Both the position numbers and the translations under genes were made by a program. The notes below the pieces were generated by a model that worked only from the letters and a program-made list of their open reading frames with translations, did not search any database and was not told the origin of the DNA. From assembly GCA_900239685.1 (NCBI GenBank), contig OENT01000525.1, forward strand, positions 1 to 64,000: a stretch of DNA of 64,000 nucleotides, written 5' to 3'. How positions within the stretch are numbered: position 1 is the stretch's first letter; every line of letters starts with the position of its first letter. This DNA comes from Rotaria macrura (Eukaryota > Rotifera > Eurotatoria > Philodinida > Philodinidae). Shown here piece after piece: positions 11,827 through 27,548 of the stretch.

Positions 11827-11958
11827 TATCCGATTATCTGTGAATCTCTCTGTGGTAAGAGATATACGCATGGCAATGAGTATAAATGTCAGAATGAAAT
11901 TCAGCTAAACTGTGAGATTTATGACAGTACTTTATGCAGATGCCAATGTGCATCATAG
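11827..11958 (+). pseudogene. Second macin-like C-terminal fragment
   Basis: A plus-strand frame open from 11,827 to a TAG at 11,956-11,958 encodes a cysteine-rich tail: ICESLCGKRYTHGNEYKC, then LNC, then LCRCQC. The spacing (C-x3-C-x11-C-x7-C-x7-C-x-C-x-C) parallels the peptide encoded at 11,005-11,325, including the terminal C-x-C. The frame has no ATG, no signal peptide and no obvious splice acceptor; a TAA lies immediately upstream. It is most simply a decaying paralogue in head-to-head orientation with the intact gene. A small exon of an undetected gene is the alternative. Confidence 0.45.
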
Positions 11959-12490
11959 CTAGTCGTGGATCACTTTTTCACAACCTAATCCCATTCAAAG
12001 TGGTCCAAACAACAGTCAGGGTCGCTTGATTTGATGTAGTTGCTGTACGACCCGATTCAGCGCTGATTGAAAGAAAACTTTACTTAAAGAAAGCTGTTTA
12101 AGTTGAAAAAAGGCAAATTATATTCTATTCGGCTTTGGATTGAAAAATAGCTCATCCTCCTTCGTAAATCATAATAGTTTATTCCCCATGTATGAATCAA
12201 ATATATTAGTCTAAAATAATACACAGATATGTAGCTTTCCACCAATAGCAGGACTTGAAGTTGAAGATAAGTCCATTGGTAAAAAGTGGAAGATCGGTCA
12301 CACCACTATTAGGTTCAAAATATTTCATGCTGCATACATTTTCATTGTAGGTCTCAAATCGTCATAATTCCATTTTTTTAATAAGATTTGAAAGCTTCTT
12401 TAATTATAACGATGAACATGTTCTTCACCAAATCAACTTAAGCATGAAATGGTGAGGTCTTGGTTGCTAAGACAGTATAAACATATATAT

Positions 12491-12874
12491 GGCCTTGTCT
12501 ACACTAGAAAATTTAGTGCGGATTAATTTTGAATTAAATATACAAGCGTCTACACTTATAAGTTTAATGAATCAATCATAACTGGCAAGTGACCACTATG
12601 ATATAGTCGAACTGAATAATTCTTGCACGTGTTTACGAACAAGTGTCGCCTCTATCTTTCTCTAGCTCATTTATCGTGTTGAAAAGATCTATCTATCGAT
12701 GAAATAAAGCAACTTTATCGAGGCATATTCATTGTTCTAATGAGTGGATCATGTTGTTTCACGATTGGTGCCTTAAAACTTAACGCGACTCTGAAACCGC
12801 ATTAAAAGTGAATTAAATTTTCGACCGACCATTTTCCTTAATTCCGCATTAAATTTTCTAGTGTAGACAAGGCC
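12491..12874. mobile_element. 384-bp MITE with ~30-bp TIRs
   Basis: The left end GGCCTTGTCTACACTAGAAA is an exact reverse complement of the right end, and the match continues with one or two differences through ATTTARTGCGG. Flanking bases are TATAT on both sides, a possible 5-bp target duplication (the AT-rich site makes this ambiguous). A GTCTACACTTATAAG segment just inside the left end is a subterminal variant. There is no coding capacity. Confidence 0.75.
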
Positions 12875-13705
12875 TATATGATGCAACCAAGATTCATTGA
12901 CATGAATCGAATTCGATGTAAAAAAAACAATTAATAAGAGCAGAAAGCCAATCGTATTTTTGTGTTGAACTAGTGTTTTTCTTGATTGAGTACAATTAAG
13001 ATGGTGGATAACTGTAAAGTTTTTTTTAAACTTTCATAAACTAAAAGTTTTAACTCTTGTTGTGCAGTTGGAAAGGCACGTTCTGCTTTGCCAACTTCAA
13101 GAGATGTCAACACTTTATTCTCTCAACAAGTTTTAATTCAATCTTGTTGAGTATGAAATTCTTACTGAATTCAAAGTTTATTTAGACCTCATCGAAAGTA
13201 AACAATGTAGTGCAATAAAATCTTCACAATTTTGTAGAGCGATACAAGCGAATCGAGTAGGGTAGTTGTTTGATCCTTAACATTTATTGTGCCCAGATCG
13301 TAACAAAGTACAAATGGTCAAAGTTTATGTCTTATACGACCAAAACCTACAATTAAATACTATATTGCTCCCTTCTATAACTAGTGACATCTAACCACGG
13401 TTTTTCATATTTAATTAATTTATTGTATTATATAGAGTTTTATCGAAATTCATGCAAGAAGATTCTTCATTGATTTCCATTAACTTCTAACAAATAAATA
13501 GACATTGGTTGTTTATTCCACCATTTATTCGCTTTATCAGGCTTCCTTGCGAAGAAGAGGAGTGTCATTTATTTTAAATCCATCTGTTTATTTCGCTAAT
13601 TGTTTCGAAATACGTATTGATGATAATCCTCCCGTGAGATCGGTAGTACTTTTCAGATTTCGTTCAATTCGTGTGATCACTCAGTTTTCTGTTTCATTGC
13701 AAACA

Positions 13706-16909
<3,204 letters not shown>

Positions 16910-17080
16910 CTAAGATTTGATAATTTCGATACGGTTTTTTTTTTCATGTAAATAACCTAAGTAATCATTTTCCTCTGTATACTCATACACTACTTTAGTG
17001 TTTGTTGTTTCTTTCGATGGTATTGATATACATTTAAACTCAACTTAAATAAAAACAGAAAACCTAAAATTCATACAATA

Positions 17081-18054
17081 ACGGGTGGTCGGAAAGTTTT
17101 GGCACAAAATGTTTGTTTCTTTTTGGTCCACTCGAAAATATTTCAGACGAGTCGAAATCTATGGATTAGAAGCAGAATTTCATGTTCTTTCAGAATATGA
17201 GTTTAGAAGTTATGTGTCAGTTTTTGTTCGAGAGAAGTAAGGGAATCTTTGAAAGACCTGAAAAATTAGTTTGGACGGAACATGTGAGCCGAAGTTTCTG
17301 GGCACAATGTTTATTCATTTTAGCCTACTTAAAAGTATTTCAAACAAATCAAATGCATAAGTTAGAACCAGAATTTTGTCCTGTTTCTGAATATGGGTTT
17401 AGGAATCTTGTATCTATTTATTGTTCAAGAGCAGTGAAGAAATCTTTGAAAAGCCTTAGAAATTAATTTGGACGATACATAAACAACTTTTTTCTAAAGT
17501 ATAGTTACCATTTTTGAAATTGCTAAACGTTATCGGACACGATAGTTTTGTAGAGCGGACACCTATCTACAAAATGTGATAGTGAATTAAGTTGTAACTT
17601 TTACACAAGTGAAGTTGTATGTTTTTTGTTAGGAACTCCTTTTGTTAAAAACACCTTGTGGTCAAAAAGTCAATTTCTCAAAAATGAGGGTATAGGAAAA
17701 ACAAAGATTCAGATATCTTGTCTAGCAACCAAACAGAACTTTAATATTACATTTTGTAAGGCAAATTTTTCTCCACTAACTGATAGAGTCATAAAGGTTC
17801 CAACCTTTAGTTTCGAATTACAATAGTTAAAATATAAAAAACTACGAAAAGCTTTTCCGTCCAAACTAATTTTTCAGGTCTTTCAAAGATTCCCTTACTT
17901 CTCTCGAACAAAAACTGACACATAACTTCTAAACTCATATTCTGAAAGAACATGAAATTCTGCTTCTAATCCATAGATTTCGACTCGTCTGAAATATTTT
18001 CTAGTGGACCAAAAAGAAACAAACATTTTGTGCCAAAACTTTCCGACCACCCGT
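17081..18054. mobile_element. 974-bp Tc1/mariner-type element with 200-bp TIRs
   Basis: Positions 17,081-17,280 and 17,855-18,054 are near-perfect inverted copies of 200 bp; I noted one mismatch. Ends read ACGGGTGGTCGGAAAGTTTT and are flanked by TA on both sides (17,079-17,080 and 18,055-18,056), the usual Tc1/mariner target. The 574-bp interior has no transposase frame. Its left part (about 17,295-17,475) is a diverged direct copy of the TIR arm: it repeats GGGCACAATGTTT, CAGAATATGAGTTTAG-like and AAATCTTTGAAA-like segments in order. The near-identity of the arms suggests recent activity or arm-to-arm conversion. Confidence 0.85.
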
Positions 18055-18060
18055 TATTTA

Positions 18061-20120
18061 CTTATTACCGATGAAAAAAAATCTCGTTCAATAGATTTTA
18101 CATCATTCAAATATTGAATGGTATTCATATATTATACATATGATTGATAACATTTCGAATTTTTACAAATGTTGCACATCACACGTACTTATTAGTAATA
18201 GATTACTTTTAAACACAAGTGTTTCTCTTGCAGTTTTCTCTATCATTTAACATTAGATTTGAATATATTTGCCTTAACCTGTTGTTTTGTTAGTCTTTTT
18301 TCTATTACGTAATTTCATTCGACATTAATCTAAACTTACATCGAGTTGTAGTTAAAATCATCTTGGATACCTTGCAAGATAATTATAATCTGAATTGATC
18401 TTGTAGCTTGAAATGACGAGATCATGAAAATAGGTAACACAACACAACACAATCGAATACACAAACAGTTCCATCGAAAATCGATAAAGATTGAACTCTG
18501 CTTAAGTATGTAACAGACAAAGTATGGGCATTTTCAAAAGCAGCACTGATTTGATCACAATGTTTACTATGACTAAGTTGAGTCCTCACAGAAGAAGGAC
18601 ATGAGCTGAGATATTGCTTCAACACTTATAGAATCATGTTTTCGGAAGCATTCATGTTTGTTTCGCCTTAAAACAAAATTTTTTCTTGTCACGAATAAAT
18701 AAAAATCAAATTGTGCGAAATCTTTTATTTATAAATGAATTGGACATTTAAAAAATGTAGCGAAATTCTGCATAACAAAACTGCCCACATTTATCTTCTA
18801 TTCTGTCATTATCAAAATCATTTGCACAAATAAATAAATGAATACGTAGCGGCAATAAGATGACTAAAACAAAACAAAATTATGTTCATAATTTTCCTAT
18901 CACGCCATGCCGCCCTAGTATACCAGCGGTATCTTGTTCAAAATGTGATAATGGTCGTACAATAGAAATGAACGAATGTGTGATACATGATATTGGTCGG
19001 ATGACAAAAAGGTGTATAACACAAGAGATTTCTCTTATAGAACACATGGATTTATTTTAATATCGCGTGTTGATATATAATTTAAATCTTCATTAACTTA
19101 TATTAATACATTTTCTTTTTGGATTACAGAAATATAAATTTGAGTCTTATCTTTTAAATAGTTTACTTGTTATAGACATTATGAGAAGAATATCGAGTTG
19201 AAACCAAAATATAGTTTTTAATGCCGATCATTGTTCAAATGAAATAATGGAATTGAACATTTTACATACGGCGTCAGTATTCGAGTCAAATTTTACATGT
19301 GAATTTTTTCCTGTTCGAACTATATTTTAATCAACGTTATCAAACAAGCTTAACAAAATGAATATTGTATCAATCAGTTCTACTTAACCTAAACCATAAC
19401 CATTCCGAATTCTCAACATGATGACGAATATGACGAATACAAATGAAGAAATGTCTAATATTCAACCTGATGATACTTTATTCAAAGGCGAATACATTTG
19501 TCATTGGTTGAAATTTTATTGATCAATCTTCAAACGTAGAGAAAAAAAAATTGAGAGCAAATAGATTGCTATTCTGTGTTTTTTTTGGATCGTCAATTCC
19601 GCTCGAGATTAAAGTAAATCACAGAAATAAAAAGCTGATAATGGAAAATCGAAATCAATAGTGTTCATTCACAAGACAAGAAAAGAAACAACTAGACATA
19701 TTCAAATGTTATTCACACTTGACACGCGCTTCTATTTTCTTTTTAGGGTATTCTCCGTTTAAAATTAAATCTCTATGTTGTTTTGATATGCCAGCCGTTT
19801 TGTTTCTACTCTTATAAAACGAAAATCTTCTCTTTAAAATGCATAGCATATAGTTTAAGAAGTGAGTCGCATGGGAAACCGTCTTAATTTTCTCGTAATG
19901 ATCTATGAGATTATTAAGAAGAAAAATAGAATCATCATCTGATATATTTTTTTTTCATTGGTTTTCTTTTTCCATTGGTCATTTTGATCTCTTCTCTCTC
20001 TCTCTCTCTGTTTCATAAATGAAGGTATATTATTTTCTCATTATTGTTCATCGTTCTTCTCTCATTCGATTAGCACCTGTTACACGGAAAGCGTGAACAT
20101 CACATACTAGTATTGTAACT
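18061..20120. other. Intergenic upstream of T-box gene
   Basis: No gene is supported. A 66-codon ATG frame at 18,860-19,060 has four cysteines but no recognisable family or splice partner. A (CT)n tract lies at about 19,991-20,010, about 110 bp upstream of the T-box start codon, and could be part of its promoter. Confidence 0.4.
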
Positions 20121-22442
20121 ATGTTAACGTCACTTGTTCCAACGGAAAATGATAGTAAAATATCAACAGATTACTACTATACACCTCAACAACAACAACA
20201 ACAACAGTATTATTGTTCCAATAGTCTTCAAAATTATCCTACGCCAATTTATGAAGCAAATCATTACTATACACTTCCATCCGGATATTCACATCTACAA
20301 ATTCATGATGAAGAAGATTCGAATAGTCATCTTCCTTCGACAGTGTATCTACCAACTCATCATCAGCATTATTCCCCATCTGAAGAACATGTCAATGAAG
20401 TATTATACTCACAGAAATCTTCAAATCAACAACTAACATCGATGTACGATTATAATTTACCATCGATACCATCACATGCATCAAATTCAATGTTTCATCC
20501 ACATTCAAATTATGTTCAATCATCTGTCGAACAAATGAATTGTAGTACGAGCAATAGTATGGATTGTCCAGTATCATATGTAAGTTATACTCATTTGATT
20601 AATCGTTGCATCTAAGGAGGCTGGTGGACATAGCCATTGAAGTCCGAATATATCGAATTGTACATAAAGAAAACTTACTTTAAATAATAAGTAGTTAGAT
20701 CATGAAATCTAGAAAATTTGAAAATTGTCAACCTCGTTTTAATCTAGCATGGATTCTACAAATCAAGCAACGCAGATTGCTTAACGATGATCATGAATCT
20801 GATTGAATCATCGTTTCAAATGTAAAAGAATGCGATTAGGGTGTAATAAACGATAGGTTCTATTTTCAGAAATCTCAACAAACAAATAAATAAACTGAAG
20901 AGATTGTGTACCGAATCAAATCTAACGATATTCTATGAAACTTAACCAATAATCTATATTGATCTTAAATCAAGATAGAAATATTGATACTCTCAATAAA
21001 AACCGGTGAGTTTTAAATATCTTTCAACAAAAAAGAAGATCAAATATGAGAATACTTTAGTTCGATAGTTAATAGAGAAAAATTTTCCCTTTTTTGCTAC
21101 ATAGAAAGTTGAATCGTGCGTTAGTTTTGAGGAAATGTTTTCATGAACTTGAACAAATCTCAAAACTTTTCAAAACAAAGTTCTCTCGAAATTTAATACA
21201 TCTCTTAAATCTCATTGAGATTTCATTTATCGGGTACCAATGAAAAGAAGATGAACAAAACGAGGAGCTTGATGTGGTTTTGCCTACAACCCAGTGAACA
21301 TTATTCATTAATTTTATTTGAAGTTACCATCAGTTGGAACTTCTCGATCCGGTTCCATTGCTGTCGAACTCGTCAATCGATCACTATGGTTAAAATTTGC
21401 TGAACATACACTTGAAAATATCATCACCAAAAGTAGAACTATACTATTTAAATCACTTCATATAAAATAATCCTTGTTTTTTTCTTTTGTGTTTTACTCA
21501 ATTTCTAGCCGGCCGTCGTATGTTTCCAACACTTGAATTTAAAGTCTATGGATTAAAACCTGATGCAACATATGAACTGTCGGTTGATATGATCTTAGTC
21601 GATGTCAATCATTGGAAATTTAATTCCGGTAAATGGATACCATCAGGACAAGCTGAACAATGTCAAAAAATAAGTAAAACAACAACCAAAGATATTCACT
21701 GCTACGAAATATATATATATACATATATCTATATGTGAAACTATTTCATCTCTTGATTGTAGATCATCGTTATGTACATCCGGATTCACCAAATAGTGGA
21801 ATTCATTGGATGAGAAATGAGAAAATCTCATTTTCAAAGTTGAAACTATCTAATAATAAACAATTATCTGTAACTCAATCACAGAATCAAGTATGAATTG
21901 TTAATTCATGTGTCGATTTCTGATTTTCATCTGTATTATACTTTCAGACTACACTAATTCTTAATTCCATGCATAAATATATGCCACGTTTAAACATCGT
22001 TGAGATCAATGATCAAGCAATCGATTCAATCGTTTCATCGAGTAAAAATATTTCATTTGCACGACATACATTTACATTTCCTGAAACACAATTTATTGCT
22101 GTAACAGCTTATCAAAATACTGATGTAAGTAATTCAATAAATGAAAAGTCAAAAACAATATAACACTATCTCAATAGGTTACTCAATTAAAAATTGATAA
22201 TAATCCATTTGCAAAAGGCTTTCGTGACACTGCAGATAATCGGTATGTTGACAATGATTCATAAGAATTGCATTTCAAATCATATTCTTCTTCTTTGTTT
22301 TTCCTCAATAAGGAATAATTACAATACATGTTCATATAGTTCTCTCTCACCATCGTATGGTAATCAAAGTAATCTAGCAGTTGATTATTATGGAAATGCG
22401 TATGATACTCAACAATCTTATAAAAAGAAACGACACAATTAA
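20121..22442 (+). CDS. T-box transcription factor, Tbrain/Eomes class
   Basis: Exon 1 (20,121-20,579) encodes a Tyr/Gln/Ser/His-rich N-terminus with a polyQ run. After a 0.7-kb intron, short exons build a full T-box: [117 protein letters not shown], and [17 protein letters not shown]. The D-x-N-H-W-x-F, H-P-D-S-P-N-x-G and [15 protein letters not shown] signatures fit the Tbrain/Eomes/T-bet subfamily better than Brachyury. T-box proteins bind DNA as nuclear developmental regulators. The region after the T-box is very short (about 40 residues, ending KKKRHN), unlike the long activation domains of vertebrate relatives. AATAAA follows the stop closely. Confidence 0.9.
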
Positions 22443-24929
22443 TTGAATAAAATAAATATGTTTGTTGTAATTATATTAACTTGCATTGTATATTAAATCG
22501 TTTGTACGTGTCTGTTTCGTGTTCTTTTCTCTTCGTGTCATTTTCATACTTGAATAAACTATTTTCAACATAAATTAGAGTACGTCAAAATTAAAACCCT
22601 GTGAATTTCTACAATTCATATAGTGAGCGTCTGCATTTTATGTGATGAACTATTCTTAATATTCAAATGTTCTAGATTACAATTCTTATATTAATTAATG
22701 ATACAAACCATGGTTTCACCAAAATGATTCTGATACTTTTTCCATTGGTTATATATTATCTTCGCTAACTATCTCATCAGAAAATGAATAATATTTTCAT
22801 AAACTTCATCTCTACCACGTGTTTGGATCGATCGTATTCTATAGTCGAACACTTGAAGTTGATTAACGAAAAAAATGTCGTTTATATCGTTTGCCTTCGA
22901 TTACTTTCTACGACAATATATTGATGAAGTTTATTTCGAAATCAGAAAGTGCACGAGAATCATGTCTGATTTCTTGAATAAGTATCATACATCAACTTGT
23001 CAAATGTAATAAGAATGTCATCACTATAGAGCGTTTACTAGATGTTCAATTGTCAAATTTTTCATCGTCTTTTTCTGACTAACTCAGTAGGATGAACAGA
23101 CCACGACAGAAAAACTTATCTTATGCTCCTATCTGTTCTTAAGTAAATGATCGATATTTCCTCATTGAGAAACTCATTAGAACATGCTTATGATGGATCG
23201 AACATAATATGAAACAATAGTGAACGAGTTTCATAGTATCATAACAACTAGTATGGTTATTTCACTTAAAGTCCATTTTGAATAAACAATCATAGGGTAG
23301 TGAATCGTCAAATATGTTTCTGAGACTATGTTTGTCGTTCATATTTCAAGTAATCAGAACAGACATTAGTTGTTAGGATTTCTTTGAAAACGTTGCTACT
23401 ATGAAGATGAAATATGATGAACAGAAAATTTAGAAAAAACTACTAAGAGATAAAATCATTCAATGCTCTTAAGCACGTCTATTAATTATTCACATAACTG
23501 CATCTTAATACGTAGTATGCTACAATACATTTTACAATAGCCATATCAAGGAGCAGCCCTCAGAAATGATCATGTCAGGCTTAATGGATATAGTACAAAG
23601 GTCAAACATGATATAATCTTCATGATGTTCCTTGAAAATTCAATGTTTAATTTCGAATGATTAGTCAAACACGCTTCACATTAGATACAACTATTCAAAT
23701 ATAGATATCTACCTACGAACCGATGAACACCATCGTAAAGTCATTTCACTGGTATGAATATATAACACCTATATGGTTTCTTATGCCCATATCCAATTCA
23801 ATACTGGAAACGAAATAATTTCACCTAATCATTTCTACGTTGAGATTTCATTTTGCATTATTAGTACTCTATTCGTAATACAAGCAGATTCAAATCAAAT
23901 TTGACGATAGAATTATTCTCTAGAATAAAATTGATTTGATTCGTTATGTTTTTCAGATTGAATTGACAAAACTATAATTGATTGGTAATGCACTTGAATG
24001 ATTTCTAAGTATTAGTAGAATACAGATTTTAAATAATCTTTCTAGTTGAACTCAATATAAAGTATTTATCAGTTTTCATCACGATAATCTCAAGATTGAC
24101 CCAAGTTTACTCCATAGGCTTTTTCTTATATCCAGTATCTAATCCAACTGATTTAAAACATCAAAAAAAAGAAAAGAAAATAACCATTGATTTTAGTATA
24201 GTACGTAATTATCTTTCTGAAAATTTCGTTTCGTCTGTTCGACTCGATCTGAGAAATATGAAGGATGCCCTATTAATAGTTGTTTTAAGATTACAGATTG
24301 AGGATTAGTAAAATTTCCATCCGATCAACTCTACGCCTATAATATCCTAATTAGAAAAGATCTTATTTCAATGACATAAACGAACAATAGATAAGCCATG
24401 TCTTGTCCTTTCACATGAAAGAAAATAAAAGCAAAAACTATTAAGAACTCTTCGTAATTGCATAGACCTAACACGAATTGAATGATCATCTGGATTCTAA
24501 AATCTCACTATGTTAATGCATCGAAAGAGATGAACAGGATTAACATGATGATAATTAGTGTAAGAAACAGAGGTCGGTCTCGTTCAGTTTTCGGTTCGAT
24601 TCAATTGGGCGAAAAAACAAACCGATCCTATCTCTGATAAGAAACAAGCTGCTGTTTCATAATTAATACAAATAATAATATAGAATTCATAAAGATTGTA
24701 ACTATTATTCAAAATAAAATGAAAAATATCTCTGTTTATTGTTAAGACTGAGTGAACAGTTCTTAACACAATATCGATACAGAACAAGCTATTTTGGTCA
24801 TTTTCAATGTCGAATTATAAGTGAACAAAAACAAACATAACATATGATTTGAACAAATAAACGGGTACTAGTAAAAAACAAAAGAAAATCTGTGTCCTTC
24901 TCTCAATAACATCTATAACAGTTTACATT
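22443..24929. other. Intergenic between T-box and chitinase genes
   Basis: About 2.5 kb of AT-rich DNA. The only longer frames (24,096-24,308 plus; 24,584-24,787 minus) carry no recognisable motif and no splice continuity. No tRNA or repeat family was seen. Confidence 0.5.
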
Positions 24930-27548
24930 TTATTGTAGTAAAAAGAACAGCCAAACAATAAATAACGAATAAAAAGCACTAGTATTCTTAGCACTACCAT
25001 TGAAAATTTTTGACTTCTGATGTGTTGGTATTGATGTCAATATTAATTTTTGACGTTTCGGTGTAAATCGTGGTACAGGAATAATATTGACTTTTTGCTT
25101 CGTGCGAAATTTCGTTGCTTTCGTTGTATTGAATGATTCATGTCTATCATGTTTATTCGATGAATGTAAAATGTCATGAACACGTCGCATAAGTGGAAAC
25201 TGTCCTTGACCACAAAACAATCCCGTATAATCATCTTGATCTAAAGACCATATCATAACTCCACCTAGATCTAAAGTTTTAGCATACAAGACCTCAATAA
25301 AAGTTTAAAGAACAAAAAAAGAAACATTTAAAAATTTTGAATTTTCATAAAAGAACTATATGAATACTTTGAGAGTGATACTTTGTAAATCATCGTAGCC
25401 GACCCATTGTCGATCGAGAGAATTCAACGATGAAGAACTATAAGCATAAGGTGCTTGAGAATCCATATCAAACATTTTTGTCCAATTGAATCCTCGTAGT
25501 TTCTGACAAATCTATCGACATAATTCATTCAATATCATAATTAGATAAATAAGACTCTCTTACTTCAAAATACGCTAAGGAACCATTTTCTTTTGTAAAT
25601 GGTCCAGCTAGCATAAAAAAATAAATCTGAGTTTCTAATTATATTTGAAAAAAAAACTACTGAATCAAAGTAGCTGATGATCGAACGGTTTGCTCCTTTC
25701 ATTTACTATTTAAGTTTTTACACTTTATAAAATACAAAATGTAAATGAATGAATAGTGAACGCTACTATGATTGTATTTGAGTGCTAACAAGCAAACGAT
25801 TCGATCAACAACGTCACATTAATAGATATCATTCATTTATACCTAAACCACCACCAATCGTGTCTGTACCAATAGATACTGAACTCGAATCATTTGCTAA
25901 TGTAAATGTTCGACCATACATAGCTAAACCTAAGTTTAATTTATCCGCTGAACAACCTTTCGATAGCCAATGATGCATCGATGTATTCTAAAAGGTATAT
26001 CTTTAGATTTCTCTATTGAATTTCATCATTCATAACGTACGACATTTTTCCATTGGCCATCATCTTCATCATCGTCAAATAAATTTCTTCCATAGAGCGG
26101 TGCATTTATCCCTGTTACATTGTCCCAAGCTCCATGATAATCATATGCCATAACACTAACATAATCAAGATAACTGAAACGAAAATAGAATTTTGATAAA
26201 AGAACAAATTCAATATCATACTACTTACTGACAAAAATCGGATACTACATAACCTTGATCAACTTTTATAGGATTAGCTGTAACGGCGGCTGTAAATAGA
26301 TATGGATTACTATCATTCTGAAATGATTCATACATTTCCTAAACACAAAGAATCAATACAAATAAAAAGGCCAATGATTGAAAAATTTACTTTAATGAGA
26401 ATATTGAATTGTTCTCGTGAATTATTCATAGCACCTCGCTCAATATCACCAGGAAATTCCCAATCCTGTTAGAAATAGAAAATAGAATACATCCAATAAG
26501 ATCATTATTCAAATCATTTTTTATTCGTCATATCACGGGGAATGACAATGTACATATCAATTCATATTCAAAACAGTACTTCATTTTTTTTTGAATGAAT
26601 AAATTGTAGAAATATACATGTGACCATGGATACGAATGATCCTTGAATTTCATCTTAAAGACTATGTAGATTACACGCAAAGCATTGTATTATACTGGCG
26701 TACTGCTTGCACATCAGAAAGTACAAAGGAGGACATAAATATCTTTTGTTCGTTCACGAGTAGATTCTATGTGTTTTAATACGGTAGACTTAAGATGACA
26801 ATTGAATATTTTCAAAAATTACTGCGAAACGAGAACAAGAGAACGAAGATTTATCGATGTAGAATGATAACAATCAAAAGAAGCTTCTGATTCTAATCTA
26901 ATATTTATACCAGATCAATTCCATCGAAATTCCAATGATGTAGGAATTCTTTTGTTTGCCGAATAAATAATGCTCGAGTTGTAAAATTCGTTAATACATT
27001 ATTGAATGCTTCACTACCAGCGGTCCATCCCCCAACAGCTATTAATATTTTTATTGATGATTTACGTTGTTTTAATTCTTGCATTCTTAAATACAATGGC
27101 TAAAAGTCAAATAAAAAATCTAGTAATGGAAACAAGCGCAGAAAAATTAATAAAATAATTTTTATTTAAGTATTTATATATATATTTTTTTCCTTATCTA
27201 AATTTACTTTATCGAATGCATCTGTATAATGTGTATCATGTTTTTCACTAGGTTCAATTCTAAGTGTTGTTGGATTGATAAATGCAAAAGCTATATGGAT
27301 ATGTGTACAAAGTAATGGATTAATTTCATCAGGATATAATATAGGTATATTTGCTACACGATACAGTGACCAATTTGGATAATAACAAACAATTCTCATA
27401 TCTATGTGAAATTTAAAATAAAATCGTTTAGTATTTGTTTATTTGTTTTGTGTCGTTCTAGTTTACCTGTTGACGCATACGATGACAGTACAAAGACAAC
27501 AAACAATTGAAGTGTACACAAATGCATGTTGATGAATAAAATGATCAT
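24930..27548 (-). CDS. GH18 chitinase, probably GPI-anchored
   Basis: Exon 1 (27,548-27,467) is a signal peptide (FVVFVLSSYAS); a second in-frame ATG at 27,527 is an equally good start. Later exons, 27,401-27,208, 27,099-26,911, 26,465-26,391 and further short ones, join in frame. The catalytic domain starts RIVCYYPNWSLYR, then has KILIAVGGW, and the catalytic motif DGIDLDWEFPGD, split exactly by an intron with all acidic residues intact. Further matches are VMAYDYHGAWD, LGLAMYGRTF, AGPFTKENGSLAYFEIC and GGVMIWSLDQDDYTG. It should hydrolyse beta-1,4 GlcNAc polymers outside the cell. After the domain comes a basic Ser/Thr-containing linker and a hydrophobic end (FYSLFIVWLFFLLQ) preceded by small residues, which suggests a GPI signal. 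No chitin-binding module is seen. Confidence 0.92.

Noticed and set aside
18860..19060. ATG frame of 66 codons with a CSKC cluster
   Set aside because: No signal peptide, no family pattern, no splice partners; length is expected by chance.
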